A model generated the notes under the pieces. It was not told the DNA's origin. It worked only from the letters and a program-made list of their open reading frames with translations, and ran no database searches. The position numbers and the translations under genes are program-made. Source: Labia minor (Eukaryota; Arthropoda; Insecta; Dermaptera; Spongiphoridae). Taken from it: DNA of 64,000 nt. The stretch is from the NCBI GenBank assembly GCA_963082975.1, contig OY720347.1, positions 11,576,225 to 11,640,224 of the forward strand. Direction: 5' to 3'. This document shows, piece after piece, positions 35,381 to 48,703 of the stretch. The number at the start of each line of letters is the position of its first letter. Position 1 is the first letter of the stretch.

Positions 35381-38300
35381 ATTCTTTAAGTGATTTATTA
35401 AATTAATTTAATTGATCATTTTTCATCACCTTTTGTATTTAATGAATTGTGTTGAATTTTTATTTTTAATAAAATTTTTAATTAAAAAAAAAAGTTCACC
35501 CCCACGAAAACGTTTTTAAATTTTATTTAATTTTTTTTTGTCTATGCAATATCTAAGATTATTTGTTCTAATGGATATTTTGTTAAGAGAGAGAGAGAGT
35601 GTGTGTGTGTGTGTACAAACACTAATGCATCTTGTATTCCTTTTTCTTATTTATTTCTTTTCCTAGAAATGATGACTTAATACCAGATTCATGGGCAGAA
35701 TTTTAATAAGAGTCAATCTCCTACCAATTCCTACACATGGCATCTTCATTATATATATATATATATATATATATTCATTATATTATCTTCTTATATTATA
35801 ATATAAAAATACATTAAAATTCATTTAATTATACATGAGTGATATTTAAATAATTGAATTTCTTATTTATTTTAAATAAGAAAATTATATATAATCGTAT
35901 ATATACTTAACTTGTATAATAATAAAATTAATATTAAATATAAGCTATATTTTCATTAATTTTATGATATAAAAAATAAAACTTTTTTTTAATATGAATA
36001 TATAAATATCTAGTTTTTAATTAATCATCAAGAGTACATATTTAATTATATGATAAAAAAAATTCTATTGTAAAATTTGTATCTATTAAATAATACTTTA
36101 GTGACCATAAACAAAAAACTTATTTTGAATGTTTTGGTACGATATCGTACTTATAATAATATAAAATCGAATATTACTTTTAAATACCATTAGAGTTTAT
36201 GTTATCTAAGATAATATCTTATGATTATAATAATTCATCAAGTACAAAAATAACAACAACAACAAATTATTAATTTAACATTTTTTTTTTAATTCTTAAA
36301 TAATCCATTCTCACTCTTTTGATTATATGTTTTAGTAGGTTTAATATTATATAATCAACTCTTAAATAAAGTTAACAAACCAATTTTACTTACTTAATTA
36401 TAAATAAGAAAAAGATTCTCTTTATTAGATATTTTCAAATTGTTTCGTTTGTCATTTCAATTTCAATCAATAGAATAATAATATCTATCTAAATATATGT
36501 AAACATTATTAATAATATTAATTTTCAATAACGACCAAATAATCAATCACCAACGGCCATATCTTGTTCATATCTAAATTGACATTTGCTCTTTCCACAA
36601 ATAGATATTTAATATAGCTGGTATAATTTGTCTTTTCAAACATATAGTCCACTCTAAATATATAATTTAATAAATAAATAAACAATTGTTTTAATGTTAA
36701 TTATTTATCTATAAATGAGAAAATAGAAAACTTACTTATAACAATTTATGTACTTAGTACTTAGTAAAATAATAACTTTATCAAAAAATAAAAAATAAAA
36801 AATTTTTTAATTTTTTTAATTAAAATCAAAATGAATCTATGGTATATCTAACTAATATTTATTTATTTATTCAATCTATTTTCGAATATTTTATCATATA
36901 ATCGATTCAATTAATTGGTAATTAATGTTATTTGAACAAGATTTTAACACAACTTGATTGATTGATATAATTTGTAATTATTTTTTAATAAAATAACAAC
37001 ATGAACAACGTTCATAACAATAACAACTACAAAATTTAATTTTCTAACATTACAAAATGCACATTTCTAATTAAAGTTTCAGAAATCTATTTTTTTTATA
37101 GTTACTTCTACATTTGTCCTCATTTTTAAATGATCATTCATTATTATTATGTTTTATCACAATTCACTATTCATTTATAATTTATAATTTTATTTTTAAT
37201 TTCAAATGTTTAATTATAATAGTATTACTGAAGTTCAAAATTTTTACAATAATTTTTTTTTAACATTTTTGAATTAAATAGAAAATTAAATATAATACTA
37301 ATATAATAATCTAGAATAGATTAAATTAATTAATTATATAAGCAAAAAATAGACTATCTCAATAAAAAGTCGATGAAAAATCGATTTCAATTTGTCAAAA
37401 GAGCGAACAGACAGTCACCGGGACGGACAGACCGACGCCAAGTGAAGTTGAGAAAAACGTTATAAAAAAAAACAAACTATTTTTTCAAATCCTTTATTCT
37501 AAGATATTATAAATATAAATATATATATTAATATAAACATTTTTGTAATAATATATCTATAAATTTTGAACTTTTATTCAAATTTTACTTATAGAAATTT
37601 TTTATTTAAGATATCTAAATTTATACTTTCATTGAAGGAGTTAAATTTATAATATATGTATAATTAGAAATATAACTATTATTTCAGTCTATTATGCAAA
37701 ACGAAAATTTTATTTTAATTAAGTATGTGTGGTAAATAGAACTTAAACTTTTAAAATAAATGAATATTTGAAAAAATCCTAAATTTCTTATTTTTTTGTT
37801 TTTTGTTTTTTTTTGTTGTTTTTCAAAATGAGAGAAATAAATAAAAAAAGTATTAATTATATAAAAATAATAAAAATTAATGGATTAACTTTCAAAAAGT
37901 AATATTAAATGATAAATGATCGTTAAAAATATAATCATATTTATGATTCATGTGTTTTGAGCAACATATATGGACATTATAGGATAATAGTTAGAATAAT
38001 GTGTGTGTGTGTGTGTTACTAGGGTCAAGAACTTTCGAGAAATCATTAAAACTAGTGAGAATATTAATTTTAAAATCTCATGAAAAATTATGAATTATTT
38101 TATGGTCAATTAGTGAATTTCGTTTTCTTTTATAATAATAAAACTTAATTAAATTAATTTAGGGGAATAATATGACTTCAAAACACATTTTCGTATTAAT
38201 TAACCTTCACCTTTTTTTAAACGATTAATATAGTCAGTATTATTTTTTTTTCCTCTTTCTTTACACTGACTCTTTCTTTTACTCATGAACTCGTTAAAAC

Positions 38301-38573
38301 GTCAATAAATAAATAAATAAATAAATAAAGAAGTGCACCCGTATCGGCACCTAACGGATTTAGACCGCCTTAGAAGGGCTTGTATACGCTTTTGCAATAA
38401 GAAAGGGTGTTTAACGAACCTTTTAAAGAGCTACCTTTATTCTAGGATGATAGAATGAACACTTGGACAAACACAAATCGTAAATATATATATAATATAT
38501 AGGTATGTGTGTTTAGTTTGAAGAAAAATTCAATAAAAATAAGAAAAATATCTAGAGCGGTAGACAGGTACAA

Positions 38574-38606
<33 letters not shown>

Positions 38607-39522
38607 TATAGTATATGTTAGACAGGTAGGCGGGCGATGCACAGGCGAACATGATTTTCCTCTTTTATGGAAACAACGAACGATGCATGCACGCTTCGTT
38701 CGGTGCCTTAATTAGAACTGAAAGAGATGAAGAGGGAACAAAAAAAAAATTATGATTCATCTCTAACATTATTATTATTATTATTATTATTAATTAAAAA
38801 TTAATTTAAAAGAAAATAATAAGTAATAATTTTATTAAAATTTTTATTTTTCGCGATATTTCATTGATATTAATAATAATACAAAAAGTTTACTTTATTT
38901 AGTATTCACTCTTTCCTTCCTCTCTTTTTCTCTTACAAGCTACGGTTGTTTTTTTTTAACTTATCGATTAATAAATAAATCAATAGAGTAATAAAATAAA
39001 AAATAGATAAATAAATAATACATTATAAGAAATGTATGAAAAAGGGAAAGTCAATTAGACATGTACGATAGTACGATATTATAAATGGAATTGTTAAAAG
39101 AAAATTGCACCATTCTTTTTTTTTTTTTATTTATTTTATTTCCATTCTTTTTATAGAAAAACAACAAATTTTTATTATATTAACACAATTAATAAAAATC
39201 AATTAATCTATATTTTATTATTATACTTATGTATTATTTCTGTTATACATTGTAAGGCATAACAAAAAACAAATAAATATGATTATAAATTGTTATACCT
39301 ATAATAAGGTATTGATTAACCTTAGTATATTTCGATGTCAATATGAAAATGTTTTCAAAATCAATAAATTCGTAACTCGAATTTTAATCAGGACTTATTT
39401 CTAGAAATTATTATTTTTATTATTTCTAAAAAAAATAAAAATATAAGTTTATCACAATGAAATACCATATAAAAGGTTAGAACTTTTATAGATACAGATG
39501 GATCTTAACTTAAAATTAATAA

Positions 39523-39957
39523 ATACTAGCTCCGCCCCCTGTATCCCCGAGTGGTACATTTTTTTTGAAATTCATACCAGTGATAGTAATTATAAAGAAA
39601 AATCGAGTTTTATTGATCACATCTCTGGGAAAAGTCATCTTCATAAGTTTTTTCTTAATTTAAATGTAATAAAATGCAATAAAAAACAGATTTGGATATA
39701 ACATAAATATTTTTAATTTTATGTTATATATAAGATATAAGAAGCGTGTGACGTCACATATAAAAATAATAAAAAGTAAGAAAAAATTATTTTTTCACTT
39801 TTCTCAAAAAGTATTTATTGTTTTCCAATGAATTTCACGCTATTAATAGATTAGCCCGAGGGCTATCCAATGGTAATGAAATGGCTCAAATCGCATAAGT
39901 CGTTTAGGAGGTGTATGGGATAGAACTGTCTTTTAAATATATAGATATAGATAATAT
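39523..39957 (+). repeat. Dispersed repeat family R3, copy 1
   Basis: It begins TACTAGCTCCGCCCCCTGTATCC and ends in an (ATAG)-like tail, TATAGATATAGATA. AATGCAATAAAAAACAGAT, AAATATTTTTAATTTTAT and GTGACGTCA recur in reverse orientation at 42905-43110. A CTAG-containing head with a short ATAG tail is seen in several arthropod repeats of uncertain class. A 67-codon frame inside looks like chance. Confidence 0.5.
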
Positions 39958-40419
39958 AATAAGAGAGGGAGAGCCATTTGAAAAAAAAAAATAAATAACT
40001 TTATTTCTGGTTACGATTAAATCATTTTTTTTTAAACCAAATTCAAATCAATTTGGGCATAATTTAAAATATATTATAAAACTCAAGAAAAAAGTAAGAT
40101 AATCATTTTTATTCAATTAAAAATTTCTCCTCATAAAGTTTAATGAGAAAATAAATAATCCTCATTCATATAAAAATGTGATATTTGTGATGTGTTGGTA
40201 TACAAATGGCATGTTACTTAGTCCAGCAGTTTTTCACTTTTAATATGTGAAGTTGATTTAAAATATGATAAAGTGAATATTTTATCTATCTATTGTTCTC
40301 ATTTGAATATACCTATATAATAATAATAAATTTAATTCATTACAAAGTTATATTAGCTAAAATAGAAACTGTACTTAGTTATAAATATATATATATATAT
40401 ATATATAATTGTCAGTTTG

Positions 40420-40742
40420 TCTGTCTGGTGGGGAGCAAGTGTGAATATTCTTTAGAGCGTATGTAGCTGGTTGAGGCCAGATGGTCATAGGATAGGGGAG
40501 TTCGGGAGGAAAAGGGGGTATTTTATCTTGATTGTAGGGATATTATGCATATTCAGGAGAAAATCGCCATTGTTAGTGGCAAACCTGCAGACAAATGGAG
40601 CCCAAGAGGCCATAGTCCATGAGTGATGCGAGAGGGCTGAGGGGGTATGGAGGTGGCGGCGTGGGAGATACGCTTCGCTTGCCAGTCCTCGAATACATTT
40701 AAAAAAAAAAAAAAAAAAAAAAAGAGGTGAAATGATGATGTG

Positions 40743-40779
<37 letters not shown>

Positions 40780-40870
40780 AGAACGGACGAAGGAGGAGGA
40801 AAAAAGGACCAAGGGAGCACCTTGCGGAACGTATCCAAAAAACCTGATACCACCTCCACTTTTACCCTTC
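40420..40870. promoter_or_regulatory. Candidate regulatory island in intron 2
   Basis: Non-repetitive sequence with ATTATGCATATTC (POU/octamer-like), GCCATTGTTAGTGGC (SOX-like ATTGTT), CAAACCTGCAGAC, GAGGCCAGATGGTC and TCCGCAAGGTGC on the minus strand. It is interrupted by an A run (about 40699-40722) and a (GA)n tract. The 124-codon minus-strand frame crosses those simple repeats and is not believed. Confidence 0.33.
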
Positions 40871-41783
40871 CACAATGTTAACTACTGATTATCTATTCTT
40901 CTTTCGATTGGATATTATTTATCGGTGAATTTTGCCACTTGTTTTGAAAGACATTTCGATTATACCTTTTGCCAAAAAAACCAAACAAAAAAAAAAACTC
41001 AGATATTGCGAAAATAAAAATACATAATAAATAAATAATCTTAATGATGTTCATTAATAAGATGAAGAAAAAAATAAAAAAATAAATTTAACAGAAATTA
41101 AAAAAAATTGCTTCTGTCCAAAATGAAAAAGAGCTTCTCTGTATCTCTCAGTTCTTCTCTCGAAGAAGACCATGTGATGACAAGAAATTATTCAAAAAAA
41201 AAAAAAAAAAAAAAATTCTACTAAAAGAATTCATTAAATCTATAAATTTAAAAAAAATAAATTGACCATTCTACGAAAATATGTAAATAAAATTCTTTAT
41301 TACAAAAGTGTTTAGAAATTTTATAAAATATCAAATCAATAATATTAATAATAATAATAATAATAATAATAAATTATCTGATTTAAAAAAAAGGGGTTGA
41401 ATCTATTCAAATAATATAACACACAGGAATGACTTGAATAATATTATCTTAAGGCATATAATTTATTCTGGTTTTAATAATAATAATATTTTTTTGATTT
41501 GAAGTGATTATATGCCTGACTATAATTACTATCATTGTTAAAATCAGTGCTTCTCAGCATTTTATATTACAATTATGTACATCAACATTGTTCCGATAAG
41601 TCTGTGGCACATCAGAAGTTGACAAAAAATTAAAAAAAGAATATTCTCATTTTATATTAAAAACACATAGAATTAATCAATTTAATAGAATGTAGATTTT
41701 AAAATTTTATAACTCGATTTTGAAATTATAATTTTTCATTTCTTATCTATTATATATATATAATATATATATATCTATATATA

Positions 41784-41884
41784 GAGGGTCCATATTTTGA
41801 AAACACCAAATCGGGACATTTTACCTTTTTTTTTTTTTGTAGAAGCATATTTAATAATGAAAAAACGGGACGTTTAGTCACCCT
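41784..41884 (+). mobile_element. GGGTGACC-family MITE, copy D (internally deleted)
   Basis: About 100 bp that begin AGGGTCCATATTTTGAAAAC and end GGGACGTTTAGTCACCCT. ACACCAAATCGGGACA matches copies B and C. The middle of the family consensus is missing. Confidence 0.65.
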
Positions 41885-42334
41885 ACCTATATATACAAGA
41901 TTCATTTATTTTTTATTAAAAAAAAATATTTAATATATTAATATAGAAGAAGTATATATATATATTTAATTAAAAATGAATATGTAGATGTACAATTATA
42001 GTGGGGGGCGAGAAACAGTGCATTGAGTGAAAGATACACTCCTTTTTTTTATCAAACAAAACCTCAACTAACGGAGACTGTTTTATTTAAATGCTTTTTT
42101 TCCCTCTCTCTTTTCTATTAATTCTTCAAGGAAGTATGTTAAATAGTTTTCTGAGATTAAAATAAGATAAAATAGAATAGATGCTCATTAAAAACAATCT
42201 GATATCATCTGTGCGCTTCGTTCCCTAATGTTTTTATCATTGAGCTAGATTTATTATTTTTTTTTCTTCTGTTGTTGTTTGAATTCAATTAAATTTACCG
42301 AAACTATCTCTCTATTTAGTGGATTAAACACAGT

Positions 42335-42381
<47 letters not shown>

Positions 42382-42904
42382 TTATAATAAGATTAATATG
42401 ATAGGGGTAGAGATTGATTATAATAATTATAAACTGATTATATTTTAAAGAAATAAAAAAAATATTGGATAATTAATATAAAATAAATAATTTAATATAA
42501 AAAATAAATTGAACAAACTTATGTTAAATGCAATTATTAGATAGATAACAAAGTGTCTTCTCTATCTTTCAATCTAAATAAATAATTTGTTTTGTTTTTT
42601 GTTTTTTTTTTACTCTCTTAAATATCATAAATGAATCTTAAATATTATGTTTGCATGAAGAATTATAAACAATATTTGTCAACTAAATTATTATTATTAT
42701 TATTATTATTTGATGTTTTTTATGTAAAAACTAATGTAGGTATATGGAAACAATTGAAATTTGTCCTACTTCTTTGAAAAATATTCCCGTTGTTAAATTT
42801 ATTTTAAAAAATTTCAACTACTACTATTTTTTACAGTTTATTTAAAATAGATAGAAGAGTAATTGTAATTGGATATTTATGATAGTAAGGGAGGTATTGT
42901 TCTT

Positions 42905-43110
42905 ATCTTAATTTAAAATTATATGACGTCACCCAGCGCCTCCTTATATATTATAAATAAAATAAAATTAAAAATATTTATTTTATATTAAATCCATATC
43001 TGTTTTTTTATTGCAATAATAGATTCATTTAAATTATTTGAAATTGTTTCTTGTAGCTAGAAATTTATTTATTTCAAACCGTCGGTCGGTTCTGTGCCTG
43101 GCCACAGGTC
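42905..43110 (-). repeat. Dispersed repeat family R3, copy 2 (reverse)
   Basis: The reverse complement matches 39523-39780 in order: TTGCAATAAAAAAACAGAT, AAATATTTTTAATTTTAT, then GGTGACGTCA. The head (AGTTGACCTGTGGCCAGG on the minus strand) differs from copy 1. The ends are not clearly bounded. Confidence 0.5.
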
Positions 43111-43380
43111 AACTTATTTTAAACATTCCCAATATTTATTCAACTTTGAAAATGTATTTTTAAATAAATTATATAATAAAGATTTTTTATTATTATTATA
43201 AAAAATTATTCCTATCATCATTGAGTCAATTTATTTATTTATTTATTTTTTTTTATGTATTTGGTATAATTATGAATATCTCCTATTTACTTTTTTTATT
43301 CTATATTTACCTGTTTAAATATTTACAAATAAATGTAAATATAATAAATCATTTAAAAATTTTTATATAATATATATATA

Positions 43381-43698
43381 GATAGATATTTTTTTTGTCA
43401 AACGTTTATCTCTTATCAATTAATAATTAAATTCCATTATGAATTATTCTAATTTAATTATTTATTATTTTTATTTTTTAAATTAATTTTTAATATATAT
43501 ATATATATATATAAATATACATATTATTTATTTAAAAAAATTTTTAATATATATATATATATATAAATATACATATTATTTATTTAAAAAAATTAATTTA
43601 AAAAATAAAAATAATAAATAATTAAATTAGAATAATTCATAATGGAATTTAATTATTAATTGATAAGAGATAAACGTTTGACAAAAAAAATATCTATC
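43381..43698. repeat. 318-bp near-perfect palindrome (foldback)
   Basis: The left arm, 43381-43493 (GATAGATATTTTTTTTGTCA...), is to the eye an exact reverse complement of the right arm, 43586-43698 (...TGACAAAAAAAATATCTATC). The 92-bp centre holds two direct copies of a (TA)n-rich block ending TATACATATTATTTATTT. No other copy, known terminal motif or target duplication is seen. Arm identity implies a very recent origin, gene conversion, or an assembly artefact. A transcript would form a long hairpin. Confidence 0.75.
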
Positions 43699-44159
43699 AA
43701 CATATTTGAATTTTTCATCAATTATTTTTTCAAAACCAATAAATTACTGTTTCAATCCAAAAAAAGGTTATTAATTAATAAAATGCTAATTCTCGAAAAT
43801 AATTTATAATAGAGAAATTATATTGTAGAATAATTAAAAATATATAAATATTTTATATGATTGAAAACGTTAAAGAAAATATTATTTTTATTTTTTTCAA
43901 GTTTCACTTTAAATAATAATTTATATAAATAAACCCAATTTAAATTAATTTCATTATATATTATACGAGTATATACTAAAAAACATATATAATATTTATT
44001 TCATTGAATTAAAATAAAATAAAATATAAATAATCTTAAAGATGATTTAAAGAGAAACAAATGTCAGGATTAAATTCTTTTTTTTTATATAATACGAGAA
44101 ATGTTTATAAATAAATAATTCCCGTTTTTTTTCATTGTTTTTATTCTGTAGAGTTTCAA

Positions 44160-44640
44160 TTGACGGACATAAGATTGCATAAATGACAGGTTATTACATA
44201 TTACATTGGCCGCCACCTACGCATACTTAATCCCGGCACGCATGCTGGCTGGACGACTGGACTGCATGCACACTTCACAAAATGAAGGCCAACCAACCAT
44301 CCATCCATCCATCCAGTCAACCAGTGAGGAAAGAGTTTATTACAATCCAACATCAATATTAAATAAATAGAAACAAAAACAAAAACAAAAAAAATATAAT
44401 AATATTTTTTATCATATTCTTATTACTTATTATAATTTTTTTTTGTTTTAATTAAAAACAATTTCCTATTGGAATGAATTTGGAGAATAATTTATTTTGC
44501 ATAAAATAGGCCCGGTTGGTTGGATGGATGGGCGATTGAATACATTTCACGGTTTAGATACTTTTCATACGAGATTGTTGGTAGGCAACTGGCGTTGTTG
44601 GCAGCCCCGCTTTATGTGTGTGTGTAATTACCAAGTAAAG
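44160..44640. promoter_or_regulatory. Two adjacent candidate regulatory islands
   Basis: The first patch (44160-44320) has TGACAGGTTATTAC, TTGGCCGCCACC, GGCACGCATGCTGGC and GGACTGCATGCAC. The second (44510-44625) has TAGGCCCGGTTGG, GGGCGATTGAATAC and TTGGTAGGCAACTGG (half X-box-like). A/T-only DNA separates them. No coding frame is seen. The call is compositional. Confidence 0.3.
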
Positions 44641-44690
44641 AAATCTCAGGAAAAGAGTAATTAAAAATCGAGGAGAATAAAAAAAAACGT

Positions 44691-44721
<31 letters not shown>

Positions 44722-45266
44722 GAATTACTTCATAAGTTTTATGATTTTCGAAAGAACGTCGATGTTGACGTTTCATCAAAGAGGATTTCATCGTTCAAGC
44801 AACAAACACTGCGAAATAATGTATATACAGACGACCCCGTTGTTCTCTGTCGAAACAGATACCATCAGCTAACTTATAAAACTTTTTAATATTAAAAAAA
44901 TAAAAACAAAAATATTTTCAATTGAATCTTCTTTGTTTTTATATTTGCTGATTATTATTTGTTAATATTTATTGACATTTAAAGAAAAAAACACATTCAT
45001 ACTAGAGAGAGAGAGAGAGAAAGAGTGCGGGTTATATAGTTGATCGATGATAGATGATGTTGATAGGCAGGTTGATGACGAGCAGGAGAAATGGATAGAT
45101 TCAAATGAATGAATGAATGAATGAATGAATTGATGTCCATTTGGCTAAATAGCTTGTTAGAGAAAAAGAAAAATTAATACATTTATAATAATAAATAAAA
45201 TTACATTAAGTATAATTTTATTTATAATAGTTTAAAATAATATAGAATTTATCTATTTATAAATAT

Positions 45267-45413
45267 AATTTCCGTCGTATGTATGTATATGATGTGACAT
45301 ATGTGATAACATTGTGAAGTTAGGTATGTGATGTCTGTGACATTATGAAGTTAATTACAAATTAAGTTTAAATTTAAATTGCAAACTCCGTTTGCAACAG
45401 GTTCGTCTAGTAT
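45267..45413 (-). repeat. Dispersed repeat family R1, third copy (reverse, deleted)
   Basis: The reverse complement begins TATACTAGACGAACCTGTTGCAAACG and ends TACATACGACGGAAATT, the same two ends as the copy at 1606. The middle 400 bp of that copy are absent. It defines the family borders best. Confidence 0.62.
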
Positions 45414-45829
45414 AAGAAATAATCTTCTAGTGATACATATATATATAATATATAATTTGAATCTATACAATATTTTATAAATATTAAAATAAAAATAAAA
45501 GAAATTTAATTACATTCAAAACTTTTTTAGTTGTTAAGGAGTTTCTTCTACTCGCGATTTCTAAAGCATGTATTTTTATTTTCTTACAAAAACAAATACA
45601 AATGCTAGTACAAATAAGTACTAGTATGATTATACTATATTTAATGATTACTTAAAGGACCAGATTTTCTTTTTGAAAGTCAACATTTTTTTTTCTTTTC
45701 CGCTCGTGATATAAATAACAGGGGTTGAAGGGTAAAGATGAGGAGGAGGAGGAGGGGGGGGATAGAAAAACAGAAAGAATAATCAAAGTAGAAATCTTTT
45801 CTCTTGCTCTTTCGTTCTCTTGTATGTTG

Positions 45830-46500
45830 TTAATGTGACTTTTGACACGGCTTGCAGAAAGCCTCAAAGAATACTCAAGAAACAAAAGCGAGCCGTGATT
45901 CAAAGAATATAGATAGCCATCGACTGAGTCAGCAATAGTGCAAGTGTGAAGGGCCAAGGGTTGGTTAAAAGGCCCTACGCTTATGGCTTAAAGAATATCA
46001 AGGGTTATTGACTCCAAAGGTGGTAGTTAACCTCGCCTCTCCTCCACCTTCCTAGTGGCACAAACGACATTGAAAATTTTTGGAATACAACCCCCGTCAC
46101 CGTCCCCATGGGTTTTGAATAAATGAGAAGCTCGTTGTAACGATTGGCGAACTGTTACGGGAATTGAAATGGACCAATCGGAATTCAACGAGGGATGGGG
46201 GGGGGGAGAGGTTGCTTTTCAAAGAAAATTCACCAATGGGGAGAAAAGAGAAGAAATCACCCCTTTCAATAAAGCAATGTCGTCGTTTTTACAAAAGCAA
46301 AGGTCATTTACAAAATAGACGCTTGTTAAATAAACTAAAAATACCATACAAGCAAGGGATTTGGAAGGGAAAAAGTATGGTGGTGGTGGGAGTGGGGATG
46401 GGGAAGGGCAGTGGTAGGGGAATGGATAAAAACTATTGGAAGAGGGACAGCAGTCAGCCAGCATCAAAGATCAAAGTCATCGTTTGATAACTTTATGCTC
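45830..46500. promoter_or_regulatory. Candidate enhancer cluster with TCF and GATA sites
   Basis: This is the largest non-repetitive, balanced-composition stretch of intron 2. At its right end ATCAAAGATCAAAG (46463-46476) contains two tandem TCF/LEF-type sites, followed after 8 bp by TGATAA (46485-46490), a GATA site. Elsewhere are ACTGAGTCAGCA (AP-1/Maf-like, about 45926), GACCAATCGG (CCAAT-like, about 46172) and two GGTTATTGACTCC-type motifs. Two open frames of about 100 codons on opposite strands are simple-sequence driven. It lies 2.8 kb upstream of exon 3. Enhancer function is inferred. Confidence 0.42.
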
Positions 46501-48246
46501 CTTTCAAATATTCTACTTATCACCTTTAGAAAGAAATGACAAATTTTAACCCTATATGGAGAGATAAAAGAGGGAAGGGGTGGGGTGGGGGGAGGTATGA
46601 AAAGATTTCAACTTCCATTTAACTTTATTTTAATAATAACATCCGTTGCATTAATACTATTTAAAAACAACTAAATACGACATTAAACTAAGTAATACAA
46701 ACATAAAGAAAAAAAAATGAATTTATTAATTAAATTGATATTAATTAATAAAACAATTTTTATTAATAAAACACACAATCATTTACATGGATTTTATACT
46801 AATGATAAAAACAAACATTGCGAAACGAAAAATAAATTTAAATAAATTACTAACAAAAGAAAAATGATTTTTTTTTATACTTCACACTTCCGTTATTTTT
46901 TCAATTATTTAACAATTTACTTGGTTTTAATATTTATAAATTTTATCAATTCTTTTTTAATGATTTATATAAATTAAATAAAGATCTGAACAAAATAAAA
47001 AATAAATAAATAAATAAATAAATTCCAAAAAAAACACTCCAAAGATATTTAAATTTATAGATATTCAAGTTTTTTTTATCCAAAAACGGCCCGTTTATAA
47101 ATATCCACCCACAAATGTAATAAATTATTCAATATTACATTGCTCTCTCTCTTCTCTTCTCATCTTTTTGATTCGCCTCTCTTTTTTATCATAAAAGGCA
47201 GATGATTTCCTTAAATGCAAAACACATCTACCATTATTTATACATATCTATAGAATATTATGTTATTTTTAAAATTCTATTTTTGGTTTTATATATATAT
47301 ATATATATATATATGTAATATATGAATGAAGATTTTTTATATTTTTGCATTAATTCATTTATAGAAATACCTTTATTAAGATTACAATAAAAATAAATAA
47401 ATATGAATACCAATCTTTAAAAGGGAAAATACTTCTATTAAATAAAAGATTTATCTATTATTAATTCCAACCATCGAAACGTGCTTCAGATGTTAAATAT
47501 TTTTCTTTTATATTGAATATAAAATAAAATAAAAATATTATGAAAAATATTTAAACAAATATAATTTTTTTGTTTTTTATAATTATTTATTGATTATTGT
47601 TTTATCAATTTAGATATTTAATAAATAAATACCCTTCATTTTTTTTTTCAATTTAATATAATTTATTCAAAAACCAAAAACAAGGAGAAAAAAAATATTT
47701 CAAAATAAATTTGAATAATTAATTATCAAAATTATAATTATTAAATAAAGAAATAAATACAAGATTAGTTAATTAATTTGAAATTATGAAGAATTTAACT
47801 TGCTAATTTAAAATTGCTAAATAATTTTTGTGAATTAATTATTTATCTATATTTGTTTTTGTTTTTTTAATTTATATATTGATATTAAAATTCATATTAT
47901 ATATAATTTATATTAGTTTTTACTTGAAAATTCATTTTTTATTTGTATTTACAAAATTAGGAAATTAAATTAATTGTGTGAAAAATTTTAATGTAAATAA
48001 AATATGGTTGTTTATATCATGGGAATTTGTTGGAAACAATGACATTTACCATGCGTTATCATATAATAGGCCAAATATCACTAATGCCTTTTTTTTGTTT
48101 TTATTTTCCCGACACATATTATAATATATTACCTATGAATCTCTTTAGGTTTGTTAATAATCATATAAATATAAATTAAAACTTAAATGAAAGATTTTCT
48201 ATGTATAGGTGTTTGTGTTTGAATCCAATACTATTATAGATTATAG

Positions 48247-48703
48247 CAGGCCTGGCCAACTAGCGGTCCTCGGGCCACATGCGGCCCACCGTGAAAAATT
48301 GTGCGGCCCGCCAGTTGACTTTATAGTTCTTTTGTAACTTTCATTTCTCATCTGTATATTCAAAAACAGAGAAAATAATTAAAATAATTATAATTAATTA
48401 ATTTTTTTATTTAAAATATGTACTAAAATTTTACAACTACATATTTAATTCCATAAAAAGGAAGAAAAAAGTTCGAAATAATTGTAATTAATAGAGAATA
48501 TTTTTTTTTCTTTTAAATTATTATTATTTTAATTTAAAAAAAAGTAGTTGAAAAATAATAAATAAAACCATTAAATATTAAGCATCAAGAAAGTATTAAA
48601 AGTGTTTTTTAATATATTGTTGCACGTTTTCTTAAAATGCGGCCCCTGTAGCATCGGACCTAATCAAAGAGGCCCATGGAGTCATTTGGGTTGGCCAGAG
48701 CTG
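48247..48703. mobile_element. hAT-type element with perfect 8-bp TSD
   Basis: It begins CAGGCCTGGCCAAC and ends GTTGGCCAGAGCTG, and is flanked by the identical 8-mer GATTATAG (48239-48246 and 48704-48711). GCGGCCC blocks lie inside both ends, a look shared by a widespread hAT MITE type. It is 457 bp long and non-coding. It sits 570 bp before exon 3. Confidence 0.9.

Noticed and set aside
41537-41625. CAGTGCTTCTCAGC and GTGGCACATCAGAAG, possible hAT ends
   Set aside because: They resemble the CGGCACAC MITE ends, but no inverted pairing or duplication could be established.
46164-46487. A 107-codon + frame and an 82-codon minus frame
   Set aside because: They are rich in simple G or C runs and open on both strands; regulatory-type sequence is more likely.
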